DNA from: CAZLIC01 sp964559535
GTDB lineage: Bacteria > Pseudomonadota > Alphaproteobacteria > Rhodobacterales > Rhodobacteraceae
Length of the DNA: 12,891 nt
NCBI GenBank assembly: GCA_964559535.1
Contig: CAZLIC010000102.1
Span: 1 to 12,891, forward strand
Reading direction: 5' to 3'
Below, one piece after another: positions 1 through 7,075 of this stretch. The notes under the pieces were generated by a model, which was not told the origin of the DNA, ran no database searches, and saw nothing but the letters and a program-made list of their open reading frames with translations. A program made the translations under genes and the position numbers. Positions within the stretch are counted from its first letter, which is position 1. Each line of letters opens with the position of its first letter.

Positions 1-635
1 CCATCGGGCGGGCCATCGTGCGGGGGCCCGAGGTGTTCCTGTTCGACGAACCGCTGTCGAACCTTGACGCCGAATTGCGGGTGGAGATGCGGGTGGAAAT
101 CGCCCGCCTGCACCGCGAAATCGGCGCGACGATGATCTATGTCACCCACGACCAGGTCGAGGCGATGACGCTGGCCGACAAGATTGTGGTGCTGCGCGCG
201 GGCCGGATCGAGCAGGTGGGGGCACCCCTGCACCTGTTCCACGACCCCGACAACCGCTTTGTCGCGGGCTTCATCGGATCGCCCGCGATGAACTTCGTGA
301 AGGGCCGGGTGGCGGCGGCAGGTTCGGTCGACGCACCGGGGCTGTCGGGCACGTTGTCCACGGGCGTGGCGCTGCCCGGTGCAGGCGCCGAAGTGACCGT
401 GGGTGTGCGGCCTCAGGCGCTGTCGCTGGCCGCGGGCGACAGCCACCGGGTAGAGATTGCCGAGGCGCTGGGCGGGCAGACCTTCATCCACGTCACCGCC
501 GCCACCGGCGAAAAGCTGGTGATCGAAACCCGCGAGGATCCGAAGGTAAGGCCGGGCGACCGCACCGGCATAGCCTTCGACCCCGCCGCCGCGCTGTTCT
601 TTGCTGCCGACAAGGACGGCAAGCGGCTGCGCTGA
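1..635 (+). CDS. ABC transporter ATP-binding subunit, MalK/UgpC/SmoK type (5'-truncated by window)
   Basis: This is the C-terminal part of a sugar or polyol import ATPase, which hydrolyses ATP on the cytoplasmic face to drive a binding-protein-dependent permease. The frame is open to the left edge, and the first residues read IGRAIVRGPEVFLFDEPLSNLD, with the Walker B aspartate-glutamate and the D-loop. They are followed by the switch histidine in YVTHDQVEAMTLAD. After the ATPase fold comes FVAGFIGSPAMNFVKG and then a TOBE-type regulatory domain containing VGVRPQAL and a final GDRTGIAFDP strand. Walker A and most of the ABC signature lie outside the window. The GTG at 18 is not the real start because the family needs about 140 more residues upstream. 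The ending resembles SmoK/UgpC more than metal or peptide transporters, but the substrate cannot be read from this subunit. No permease gene follows, so it is probably last in its operon. Confidence 0.93.
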   Translation, partial: IGRAIVRGPEVFLFDEPLSNLDAELRVEMRVEIARLHREIGATMIYVTHDQVEAMTLADKIVVLRAGRIEQVGAPLHLFHDPDNRFVAGFIGSPAMNFVKGRVAAAGSVDAPGLSGTLSTGVALPGAGAEVTVGVRPQALSLAAGDSHRVEIAEALGGQTFIHVTAATGEKLVIETREDPKVRPGDRTGIAFDPAAALFFAADKDGKRLR

Positions 636-1053
636 GCGGGCAAGGCTGCCGTGGGACAACGGGTGTCCCACGCTGGGACGCGCAGCGCCTTCAACAAAAT
701 CAATAGGTTGCAAGGCCGCCTTCACGATTTACCTGCGCCCGTGGCACCGGGCCGGGAATTCTGGATCCAGCCGGTACGCGGAAGTTTCGGCCCTTCGTGG
801 GCCGGGCAGGCTTTGCTGCCGCGCCGCAGGCTTGGCCATCGGCGACGGCGCGCGGTGTCACCGTGGCGCGGCGGCCACAGCGCCCGGCGACAGAGCGCCA
901 TGCCCCGATTCCCATTGGCGCGAATCGCCCCTTTGCCCTAGGCGCGCGCCTCCGTCCCCAGTGGACCGGACCCCAGCGGCCAGGGCTTTTGTTCCTGCCG
1001 GTGCGGGGCGGCGCTGCCGCCATCGCATGCCGGGGCCGGAAAGCCGGACGGAA
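636..1053. other. Non-coding, hairpin-rich spacer upstream of the tRNA pair
   Basis: I see no credible gene in these 418 bases. The open frames that cross it are composition artefacts without family resemblance or ribosome sites. It does hold several perfect short inverted repeats: an overlapping set at 651-680 (separate entry), CTGGATCCAG at 761-770, a 6-bp stem with loop TTCGT at 788-804, CGGTG-T-CACCG at 853-863, and GGCGCGCGCC at 941-950. A less GC-rich patch at 690-735 could carry the tRNA promoter, but no clear -35/-10 pair stands out. Confidence 0.6.
651..680 (+). repeat. Overlapping inverted repeats, possible terminator/attenuator or operator
   Basis: The hexamer TGGGAC occurs at 652-657, in inverted form (GTCCCA) at 665-670, and again direct at 674-679. 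The middle copy can pair with either neighbour. It forms a 7-bp stem GTGGGAC/GTCCCAC (651-657 with 665-671, loop of 7) or a 6-bp stem GTCCCA-CGC-TGGGAC (665-679). The two stems exclude each other. It lies 15 bases after the ABC stop codon, where a terminator would be expected, but no T-run follows. The 22-base spacing of the direct copies would also suit a dimeric DNA-binding protein. Confidence 0.4.
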
Positions 1054-1128
1054 GGGTGCGTGGCTCAGGGGTAGAGCGCCGGGTTTGAGGCCCGGAGGTC
1101 GGGGGTTCGAGTCCCTTCGCGTCCGCCA
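1054..1128 (+). tRNA. tRNA with anticodon UGA in a class-I (short variable loop) body
   Basis: A complete cloverleaf can be drawn. The acceptor stem 1054-1060/1118-1124 pairs over all 7 positions, including the tandem wobbles G3-U70 and U4-G69. The D stem GCTC/GAGC has loop AGGGGTA. The anticodon stem CCGGG/CCCGG has loop TTTGAGG. The variable loop is AGGTC, and the T arm GGGGG-TTCGAGT-CCCTT has two G-U pairs. The discriminator is G73 and the CCA is encoded. Conserved U8, A14, G18G19, A21, U33, TTC of the T loop and the G15-C48 pair are all present. The loop places UGA at positions 34-36, a serine anticodon, but serine tRNAs normally have a long variable arm, which is absent here. Amino-acid identity is therefore uncertain. 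Confidence 0.75.
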
Positions 1129-1198
1129 TGATGTAGCTCAAGGGTAGAGCAGCAGACTGATAATCTGTCGGTAGCAGGTTCGACTCCTGCCATCTCCA
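1127..1198 (+). tRNA. tRNA-Ile(GAU)-like gene with damaged acceptor, probable tRNA pseudogene
   Basis: The D arm (GCTC/GAGC, 1136-1150), anticodon arm GCAGA-CTGATAA-TCTGT (1152-1168, anticodon GAU, isoleucine) and T arm GCAGG-TTCGACT-CCTGC (1174-1190) are intact. The acceptor is not. The 3' strand CATCTCC (1191-1197) would pair with GGAGATG, but the 5' strand reads CATGATG, so the first three pairs are lost. Those three bases overlap the CCA of the preceding tRNA. No CCA is encoded after A73 (AACC follows), and position 48 is A where a pyrimidine should pair with residue 15. It reads as a tRNA whose 5' end was lost when it was joined to its neighbour, although CCA addition and mispaired function cannot be excluded. 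Confidence 0.6.
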
Positions 1199-1514
1199 AC
1201 CGCCCTTGAAAAGCGGTCGAACGAACGGGTGTCCGGGGCCGGCCTGCCAAGGGCCGCGCCCAGCCGCCGCAAGGCGGGGAAGCCCGGCCCAAGGCACCGG
1301 CGCAGGGCCGGTCGCGCGGATGACGGGGGCGCGGCCCCGGTTCCCCCGATGGCCGAAAGGCCAAGGGGTGCCGGGCGCCCTGCCCTCCTCTCGCTGCCGA
1401 TCCGCACCGGCGACGGGCAAGGGCCGGTCCCGGCATCTTCACCGCCCCTTCCCGGGGCCCCAACCCGGCCCGGATGGGCAAGCAACCGAAAGGAACAGGA
1501 CGGAACAGGAGGCG
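1199..1514. other. Non-coding spacer and probable leader before the slipin gene, with several GC-rich hairpins
   Basis: No credible coding region is seen. Inverted repeats include ACCGGC-GCAGG-GCCGGT (1296-1312) and GGCC-GAAA-GGCC (1351-1362), the latter a GNRA tetraloop flanked by CCCC/GGGG at 1344-1347/1365-1368 across a small internal loop. These could end the tRNA transcript or fold in the slipin mRNA leader. The last 20 bases carry the slipin ribosome site AGGAGG (1507-1512). Confidence 0.5.
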
Positions 1515-1517
1515 ATG

Positions 1518-2657
1518 ATGCTGGAAACGCTGGAAAAACTGCTGGGATGGGCACGGGTCACGGTGACCGAGAACGAGCGCGCGCTGGTCATCTTGCGCGG
1601 CCGGTTCGCGGCCATCCTTGGCCCCGGGCGGCACACGCTGACACAGGCGCGCGACACCCAGGTCGAGATGCACAATCTGGCCAAGGCGGTTTTCACCTCG
1701 GCCTTCGACGCCGCGCTGTTCCGCGAACGGCCCGACCTTGCCGCCGCGCACCTGACCGAAATCCGCACTTCTGCGGGTGAGGTCGCGGTGGTCTTTTGCG
1801 ACGGGCGGCCGCTGGATGTGATGCGCCCCGAGGCGCGGCTGGTGGTCTGGACGGAGGCCGGTCCGTGGACGGTCGAACGCCTGCCGATGGGCGACACGGC
1901 GGCGGTGCCGCCCGACCTTGGGCAGCGGCTGGTGCGGCTGGGGCTGACCGGCGCCTTTGCCACGGTCGAGGTGGCCGAGGGGCATGTGGGCCTTTTGTCG
2001 GTTGATGGCGTGCAGGCTGCGGTGCTGCCTGCGGGGACGCATCGGTTCTGGGCTGACGGGCGCAAGCGCGCGGTGCGGCAGGTGGACACCCGCTGGCGCA
2101 CGCGTGACGTGACGGGGCAAGAGATCCTGACGAAGGATCGCGTGACCCTGCGCGTCAACCTGTCGGCCGACTATCGCGTGACCGACCCGCTGCGCGCGGC
2201 GTCCGAGGTGAAGGACTTTGACGAGGCGCTGCACCGGTCGCTGCAACTGGCGTTCCGCAAGACGCTGGGGGCGGTGACGCTGGACACGCTGTTGGCCGAC
2301 AAGGTCTCGGTCGATGCCGAGGCGGCGGCGGCGGTGCGGGCCGAGATGGCGGCGATGGGGGTGGAGGTGGGGCAGATCGCACTGAAGGACGTGATCCTTC
2401 CGGGCGAGATGCGCGACATCCTGAACCGCGTCGTCACCGCGCAGAAAGAGGCCGAGGCCAACGTCATCCGCCGCCGTGACGAGGCCGAGGCGACCCGTGC
2501 GCTGTTGAACGCCGCCAAGGTGATGGCCGACAACCCGGTGATGCTGCGGCTTAAGGAGCTTGAGGCGCTGACCGGCATTGCGGGCAAGGTCGAGCGGCTG
2601 ACGGTGCACAACGGAACGGCCGGGCTGCTGTCCGACCTTGTGAAGCTGCGCGACTGA
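1518..2657 (+). CDS. Slipin / SPFH (Band 7) family protein with triplicated N-terminal head
   Basis: A stomatin-like SPFH scaffold protein of 379 residues; relatives organise membrane patches and protease complexes, but no partner is visible here. The Band 7 core runs from about residue 200 (GQEILTKDRVTLRVNLSADYRV) to about 305 (IALKDVILPGEMRDIL), followed by an alanine/glutamate-rich probable coiled coil (306-335). Before it lie three ungapped copies of a head module starting at residues 14, 82 and 150, each with the pattern hydrophobic-x(5)-E/H-x-A/G-hydrophobic(2)-x(3)-G and then a PG(x)H-like turn. There is no transmembrane helix or signal peptide, unlike typical stomatins, so membrane contact would have to be peripheral. 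Two ATGs stand at 1515 and 1518. AGGAGG at 1507-1512 is 5 bases from the second and only 2 from the first, so 1518 is preferred. The gene is monocistronic and ends in a strong terminator. Confidence 0.85.
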   Translation: MLETLEKLLGWARVTVTENERALVILRGRFAAILGPGRHTLTQARDTQVEMHNLAKAVFTSAFDAALFRERPDLAAAHLTEIRTSAGEVAVVFCDGRPLDVMRPEARLVVWTEAGPWTVERLPMGDTAAVPPDLGQRLVRLGLTGAFATVEVAEGHVGLLSVDGVQAAVLPAGTHRFWADGRKRAVRQVDTRWRTRDVTGQEILTKDRVTLRVNLSADYRVTDPLRAASEVKDFDEALHRSLQLAFRKTLGAVTLDTLLADKVSVDAEAAAAVRAEMAAMGVEVGQIALKDVILPGEMRDILNRVVTAQKEAEANVIRRRDEAEATRALLNAAKVMADNPVMLRLKELEALTGIAGKVERLTVHNGTAGLLSDLVKLRD

Positions 2658-2662
2658 GCCTT

Positions 2663-2694
2663 GGCCCGCCCGGGAACACCCGGGCGGGCCGTTT
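2663..2694 (+). terminator. Rho-independent terminator of the slipin gene
   Basis: A perfect 12-bp GC stem (2663-2674 with 2679-2690) with loop AACA is followed by GTTT. It sits 5 bases after the slipin stop codon and 7 bases before the stop of the convergent RTX gene. The T-run exists only on the plus side, so it mainly serves the slipin transcript, although the hairpin would also form in opposing RNA. Confidence 0.85.
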
Positions 2695-2700
2695 CGCCTG

Positions 2701-4638
2701 TCAGAACAGGAAGTTCCCGGCGTCGGCGATCTCGGCCACCAGCGCGTCCAGCACGGTGATGCGCAGCGCGCCAAAGTCGATGCGCACGTCGGCGCCGTTC
2801 TGCGTGATGGTCAGGTCGCCCAGCGCGTTCGCCTCGCGCAGTTCGATCCGGTCGGTGCCATCGGCGAAGTCGGTGATCACGTCGCGCCCATCGGCCTGCA
2901 GGAAGGTGAAGGTGTCGGCGCCAAGGCCGCCGGTCAGCACGTCATTCTCGCGCCCGCCGACCAGCGTGTCGTTTCCGTCTCCCCCTGACAGCGTGTCGGC
3001 GCCGCGGCCGCCGGTCAGCAGATTGTTGTCCTCGCTGCCCGCAATCGCGTCTGCCCCGGTGCCGCCGATGGCGTTTTCCACCCCGATCATGGCCAGATAG
3101 CCCTGCGCCGGTGTGCCGCCCACCCCTGCGGGGTTCTGCCATTGGCTGGTGGACAGATCGAGCGTCAGGTTCGCGGTGAAGCGCGACAGGTCGATGGTGT
3201 CAACGCCGCCATCGCCCTGCACCTCGATGCCGAAGGTCGGGGTTCCGGGAGCGAAGGACAGCACGTCATCGCCGTCGCCCAGCACCACGAACCGAGCGCT
3301 GAGTGCCCCCAACGTCACCGTGTCGTTGCCATCGCCCGCCTCGACAAAGTCGATGCGGCCATCGACGGCGCTGATGGAGTCATTGCCCTCGCCCGAGCGC
3401 ACGGCAAAGGCCCGCCCCGACCCGATGGTGATATTGTCGCGGCCTTCGCGCGTTTCGACCAGCACGGTCCACTCGGAGCCGGTGGTGATGGTGTTGTTGC
3501 CGCTGCCGGCCAGGATGGAATCGATCTGCCCGTCCTGCACGGTGATCTTGTCAGCACCGTCATACGTCTGCAGCGAACCGATCTGGCCTGACTTGACCAA
3601 GACCGTGTTCTTGCCGTTGCCCAGCGTCACCAACTCGATTTCGCCGCCGTCGAGCGTCAGCCGGTCGGCTCCGTCATAGGCGACCACACTGCCGACGTAT
3701 CCCGTACCATCGACGGTCAGGGTGTTGTTGCCGCTGCCGAGGCTCACGGTCCCTGCGCCACCTTCCCCCCGGAAAGTGACGCGGTCATTGTTCGAGCCGA
3801 CCTGAATCTGCTCGACGAAGCCGTCAACCGTGATCACGTCCACCCCGCCTGAAAACCCGATGCTGCGCACGTCGGCATTCGCGCCGACGTTGATCGTGTT
3901 GGTGCCCGAGTAGGAGGTGATCGAGCCGTAGAAGCCGCCGGTCAAGTTCACAGTGCTGATGCCTGAGCCGAGGCTGAGTGCGTCGCCACCGGCCAGGAAT
4001 GTAAATGTGTTGTTGCCGTTGCTGCGGATCGAGCCGAACTCGCCGCCATTAGATATTGTGTTGGTGGAGCCGAAGCCAAACTCGATGGTGCCGATGCCAC
4101 CTGAGCTTCCGGTGACCGTATTGGTCGAGCCATTCCCGAAACTTAGAGCCTCAACAAAGCCTGTCCCGACGTTGAAAACGTTTATCCCTTGTCCGAGATA
4201 GGCGTATTGGAGGTTTCCCGATCCCATAGTTATTGTGTTGTCGGTTGCCCACAGGTCCATATAGCGCACCCGTTGGCTGCCCAACGTCAGGTTCACTGTC
4301 CCGCCGTCGTCACCCAAGATGAAATCGACCCGCGTATTGAAGAGTGTGATCGTCGTGTTGCTGTTTGCCGCCAGTTCGATGCGCTCCAGGCGCCGGATGA
4401 CACCGTCGTTCGTGTCAGAGATGTTCAAATCAAATTCGAACGCAGTTTCGTTGAAAAACCCGAGGTGACGGATGCGCCATGCCGGTCCCGATAGTCCGAT
4501 GTTGAGCGTATTGTCCTCGGTCGCAGTCTCGACCCCGAGGTTTGCGGCGTCCAGCCGCAGCCCGCTCCAGTTGAAAGTGCCGCCGTCGAAAGCGCTAAAA
4601 GATGTTGCGCCATCCAGCGTAATGCTCTGCGTCGCCAT
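2701..4638 (-). CDS. RTX-type calcium-binding beta-solenoid protein, probable type I secretion substrate
   Basis: A 645-residue acidic, Gly/Asn/Asp/Thr-rich protein without an N-terminal signal peptide. Residues 104-467 form about 18 imperfect repeats of roughly 19 residues (consensus I-x-x-I-x-x-G-x-G-x-N-T-I-T-V-x-x-G), as expected for a beta-solenoid. Residues 525-579 are classical RTX nonapeptides (GGRGADTL, GGDGNDTL, GGLGADTF), which fold around Ca2+ outside the cell. The C terminus ends AEIADAGNFLF, resembling the hydrophobic tail of type I secretion substrates. No enzymatic domain is recognisable, so it may be structural, adhesive or surface-layer-like. The start at 4638 is chosen for its ribosome site GGGAGGA 5 bases upstream (an in-frame ATG 45 bases further up lacks one). 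The N-terminal half is visibly richer in A+T than the rest. No ABC exporter or outer-membrane partner lies nearby. Confidence 0.85.
   Translation of the reverse strand: MATQSITLDGATSFSAFDGGTFNWSGLRLDAANLGVETATEDNTLNIGLSGPAWRIRHLGFFNETAFEFDLNISDTNDGVIRRLERIELAANSNTTITLFNTRVDFILGDDGGTVNLTLGSQRVRYMDLWATDNTITMGSGNLQYAYLGQGINVFNVGTGFVEALSFGNGSTNTVTGSSGGIGTIEFGFGSTNTISNGGEFGSIRSNGNNTFTFLAGGDALSLGSGISTVNLTGGFYGSITSYSGTNTINVGANADVRSIGFSGGVDVITVDGFVEQIQVGSNNDRVTFRGEGGAGTVSLGSGNNTLTVDGTGYVGSVVAYDGADRLTLDGGEIELVTLGNGKNTVLVKSGQIGSLQTYDGADKITVQDGQIDSILAGSGNNTITTGSEWTVLVETREGRDNITIGSGRAFAVRSGEGNDSISAVDGRIDFVEAGDGNDTVTLGALSARFVVLGDGDDVLSFAPGTPTFGIEVQGDGGVDTIDLSRFTANLTLDLSTSQWQNPAGVGGTPAQGYLAMIGVENAIGGTGADAIAGSEDNNLLTGGRGADTLSGGDGNDTLVGGRENDVLTGGLGADTFTFLQADGRDVITDFADGTDRIELREANALGDLTITQNGADVRIDFGALRITVLDALVAEIADAGNFLF
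2902..3066 (-). repeat. Classical RTX nonapeptide block
   Basis: Residues 525-579 contain consecutive G-G-x-G-x-D-x-hydrophobic nonapeptides, which bind Ca2+ in a parallel beta-roll in the hemolysin/serralysin families. At least five units are visible, one of them degenerate (GSEDNNLL). Confidence 0.85.
3238..4329 (-). repeat. About 18 tandem imperfect repeats of ~19 residues (57 bp) within the RTX gene
   Basis: Rungs covering residues 104-467 include IGTIEFGFGSTNTISNGGE, IELVTLGNGKNTVLVKSGQ, IGSLQTYDGADKITVQDGQ and IDSILAGSGNNTITTGSEW. The amino-acid repeats are clear but the DNA copies have diverged, so this is an old array rather than a recent slippage product. In the central part two flavours alternate: GSGNNT-type and YDGAD-type rungs. 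Confidence 0.8.
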
Positions 4639-4741
4639 CACGTCCTCCCAAAGCCGCGCCGCCCCGGAATGGGGCCGACCCACGCACCCGTGATCAGACT
4701 ATTGGCCTTTGTCCGGAAACGAGACTCTCTTTCGTATAGGG
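4639..4741 (-). promoter_or_regulatory. Leader between ALDH16 and the RTX gene
   Basis: This 103-base gap on the minus strand contains the RTX ribosome site (GGGAGGA) and a 5-bp hairpin GCCCC/GGGGC at 4661-4675 just upstream of it. The ALDH16 end has no convincing terminator and I see no clear -35/-10 pair. Read-through from ALDH16 and a separate promoter are both possible. Confidence 0.3.
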
Positions 4742-7075
4742 CTATTCCCCGTAGGGCACCCACACCGTCTTGACCTCGGTCGCCGTCCGCAGCGCAGCCT
4801 TCACGTCGAACGCGGCCCAGTCCACCGCCCGGCCGTAATTCACCCAGGTCCGCTTCACATTCCCCGCCGCCTCGCGCTCGACCAATCCGGACAGGTCCGA
4901 CGACGAGAAACACCACACCGCATCGACATCCAGGTGCGACGCCAGCGGCTTCGCCAGTTCCGCATGCGCCCCGGTCACGATGTTCACCACACCGCCCGGC
5001 ACGTCGGAGGTATCCAGCACCTGATAGAGGTCGGTCGCGGCCAGCGGGTAGGCCTCGGACGGCACCACCACCGAAGGGCAGCCCAGCGCCATCAGCGGGC
5101 CGACCAGCGACACCAGCCCCAGAAGCGGCGCCTCGTCAGGGCAGATCACCCCCGCCACACCCACCGGTTCGTTCATCGCCAGCGCCACGCCGCGCACCGG
5201 CACCGCGCGCACGGCGCCGTCCCACTTGTCCGCCCAGGCGGCGCAGGCGAACAGCCGGTCCACCGACGCCGCCACCTCGGCCGCCCCATCGCGCCCCGTC
5301 ATGTCGCGCAGCCGCCCGGCAAACTCGGCGGCCCGCGCCGACAGGTTCTCGGCCAGGTAATACAGCACCTGCGCCCGGTTCCACGCGGTGGCCCGGGCCC
5401 AGCCCTTGGCGGCATGCGCGGCCTCCACCGCGTTGCGGATGTCCTTGCGGTTGCCCAGGCCCGCATGGCCCAGAAGCCGCCCCTTGGGCGACCAGACCGC
5501 GCGGGAATAGCCGCCGTCCGGCCGCGCCTGGTTGCCGCCCACATACATCTTCGCCGTGCGGTCGATGCCTTCAACCACCGCCTCTGCCGGTTCGGCCACC
5601 GCCGCCACCTTCTTCAGCGGCTTGCCCACAGCGGCAGGGCGCAGGTAGGCCAGCATCCCCTCGCGCCCGCCTTCCCGGCCGAAGCCGCTTTCGCGCACCC
5701 CACCGAACCCGGCCGCCGCGTCGAACATGTTCGTGCCGTTCACCCACACCACGCCCGCGCGCAGCTTGGGCGCCATGTCGAGCGCCAGGTTCACGTTCTC
5801 GGTCCAGACCGTGGCCGCCAGCCCGTAACGCGAGTTGTTGGCCAGCGCGACCGCCTCTTCCGGCGTGCGGAAGGTCATGCTGACCAGCACGGGGCCGAAA
5901 ATCTCGTCCTGCATCAGCGGGCTGGCCGACCCCAGCCCGGAAATCAGCGTGGGCGGATAGAAGCAGCCCGCGGGCACCGCGCAGGCCGCGCGGTACACCG
6001 TGCCGTCGCCGTTGCCCTCTACCATGGCGGTGATGCGGGCCAGCTGTTCGGGGTGCACCACGGCGCCCACGTCAATGCACTTGTCCAAGGGGTCACCGAT
6101 GCGCAGCCCGTCCATCCGGCGCTTCAGCGCGGTGTGGAACCGCCCGGCCACGCCCTCCTGCACCAAGAGCCGCGACCCGGCACAGCAGACCTGCCCGCCG
6201 TTGAACCAGATGGCATCCACCAGCCCCTCGACCGCCGAGTCGAGATCGGCGTCGTCGAACACGATGTAGGGCGACTTGCCGCCCAGTTCGAGCGTCAGCG
6301 CCTTGCCGCTGCCCGCGGTGGCGGCGCGGATCTTCTTGCCCACCTCGGTAGAGCCGGTGAAGGCGACCTTGTCCACCGGGCTGGCCACCAGCGCCGCGCC
6401 GGTGGCGCCATCGCCGGTGACCACGTTCAGCACACCCTTCGGCAACCCGGCCTCACGCGAAATCTCGGCAAACAGAAGCGCGGTCAGCGGCGTCCATTCG
6501 GCGGGCTTCAGCACCACGCAATTGCCCGCGGCCAGCGCCGGGGCCACCTTCCAGGCCAGCATCAGCAGGGGGAAGTTCCACGGGATCACCGCGCCGCAGA
6601 CGCCATGCGGGACCATGCCGGGAAACTCCGTCTCGGCCAGCTGCGCCATGCCGGCGTGATAGCCGAAGTGACGGGCCACCAGCGGCACGTCGATGTCGCG
6701 CGATTCCCGGATGGGCTTGCCGTTGTCCATCGTCTCCAGCGTGGCCAAGAGGCGGGAATGCTTCTGCACCAACCGGCCCAGCGCATACAGAACCCGCGCG
6801 CGCGCTGCGCCCCCGGCCTTCGCCCATTTCGGCTGCGCGCGGCGGGCGCCAGCGACGGCTGCAGCCACATCCGCGTCAGACCCCTGCGTCACCTCGGCCA
6901 GCACCTTGCCGGTGGCAGGGTTGGTGGTGGCAAACACCTCGCCCGGTTCGGTAAACCGCCCGTCTATCCAGTGCCCGAACCGCCCCCCGTGACGCGCAAT
7001 CCAGGCCAGCGCCTCGGCATTGCCCTCGGGTGCGGGGCCGTACTCCATCGTGCGGAAGATGTCGGCGACGTTCAT
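4742..7075 (-). CDS. Two-domain aldehyde dehydrogenase, ALDH16 family
   Basis: A 777-residue NAD(P)-dependent aldehyde dehydrogenase oxidising an aldehyde to its acid in the cytoplasm. Residues 1 to about 490 are a complete ALDH: Asn167 in PWNFP, Lys190 in VVLKPAEWTP, the cofactor motif FTGSTEVGKK (239-248), general base Glu263 in ELGGKSP, catalytic Cys297 in FNGGQVCCAGSR, and EIFGPVL. Residues about 508-777 are a second ALDH-like domain that keeps the Rossmann part (GVVNIVTG near 695-702) but lacks the Cys and Glu. An active domain followed by a dead one is the hallmark of ALDH16; bacterial members, studied in Loktanella, are active. The start at 7075 follows GGGGA by 7 bases. The neighbour deoC, 71 bases upstream, suggests oxidation of its acetaldehyde product, which is an inference. 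A C-terminal fusion by sequencing error is unlikely because the frame is clean throughout. Confidence 0.9.
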   Translation of the reverse strand: MNVADIFRTMEYGPAPEGNAEALAWIARHGGRFGHWIDGRFTEPGEVFATTNPATGKVLAEVTQGSDADVAAAVAGARRAQPKWAKAGGAARARVLYALGRLVQKHSRLLATLETMDNGKPIRESRDIDVPLVARHFGYHAGMAQLAETEFPGMVPHGVCGAVIPWNFPLLMLAWKVAPALAAGNCVVLKPAEWTPLTALLFAEISREAGLPKGVLNVVTGDGATGAALVASPVDKVAFTGSTEVGKKIRAATAGSGKALTLELGGKSPYIVFDDADLDSAVEGLVDAIWFNGGQVCCAGSRLLVQEGVAGRFHTALKRRMDGLRIGDPLDKCIDVGAVVHPEQLARITAMVEGNGDGTVYRAACAVPAGCFYPPTLISGLGSASPLMQDEIFGPVLVSMTFRTPEEAVALANNSRYGLAATVWTENVNLALDMAPKLRAGVVWVNGTNMFDAAAGFGGVRESGFGREGGREGMLAYLRPAAVGKPLKKVAAVAEPAEAVVEGIDRTAKMYVGGNQARPDGGYSRAVWSPKGRLLGHAGLGNRKDIRNAVEAAHAAKGWARATAWNRAQVLYYLAENLSARAAEFAGRLRDMTGRDGAAEVAASVDRLFACAAWADKWDGAVRAVPVRGVALAMNEPVGVAGVICPDEAPLLGLVSLVGPLMALGCPSVVVPSEAYPLAATDLYQVLDTSDVPGGVVNIVTGAHAELAKPLASHLDVDAVWCFSSSDLSGLVEREAAGNVKRTWVNYGRAVDWAAFDVKAALRTATEVKTVWVPYGE

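Noticed and set aside
756..770. Adjacent EcoRI (GAATTC) and BamHI (GGATCC) sites resembling a cloning scar
   Set aside because: The surrounding sequence is ordinary GC-rich host DNA without vector or linker sequence. The BamHI site is the centre of the short palindrome CTGGATCCAG. Chance is the simpler explanation.
1065..2774. A 569-codon open frame on the minus strand across the tRNAs and slipin
   Set aside because: It is antisense to the tRNAs and to the well-supported slipin gene. Its peptides GTRTPDLRASNPAL and WQESNLLPTDYQSAALPL are the familiar antisense translations of tRNA genes that are often mis-annotated as proteins.
3238..4329. Periodic repeats considered as a CRISPR array
   Set aside because: The period is in amino acids within one open frame. 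The DNA copies are diverged and no identical repeats alternate with unique spacers.
4639..4683. Upstream in-frame ATG at 4683 for the RTX gene
   Set aside because: It has no ribosome site, and the added residues are encoded by the leader hairpin and the Shine-Dalgarno region of the ATG at 4638.
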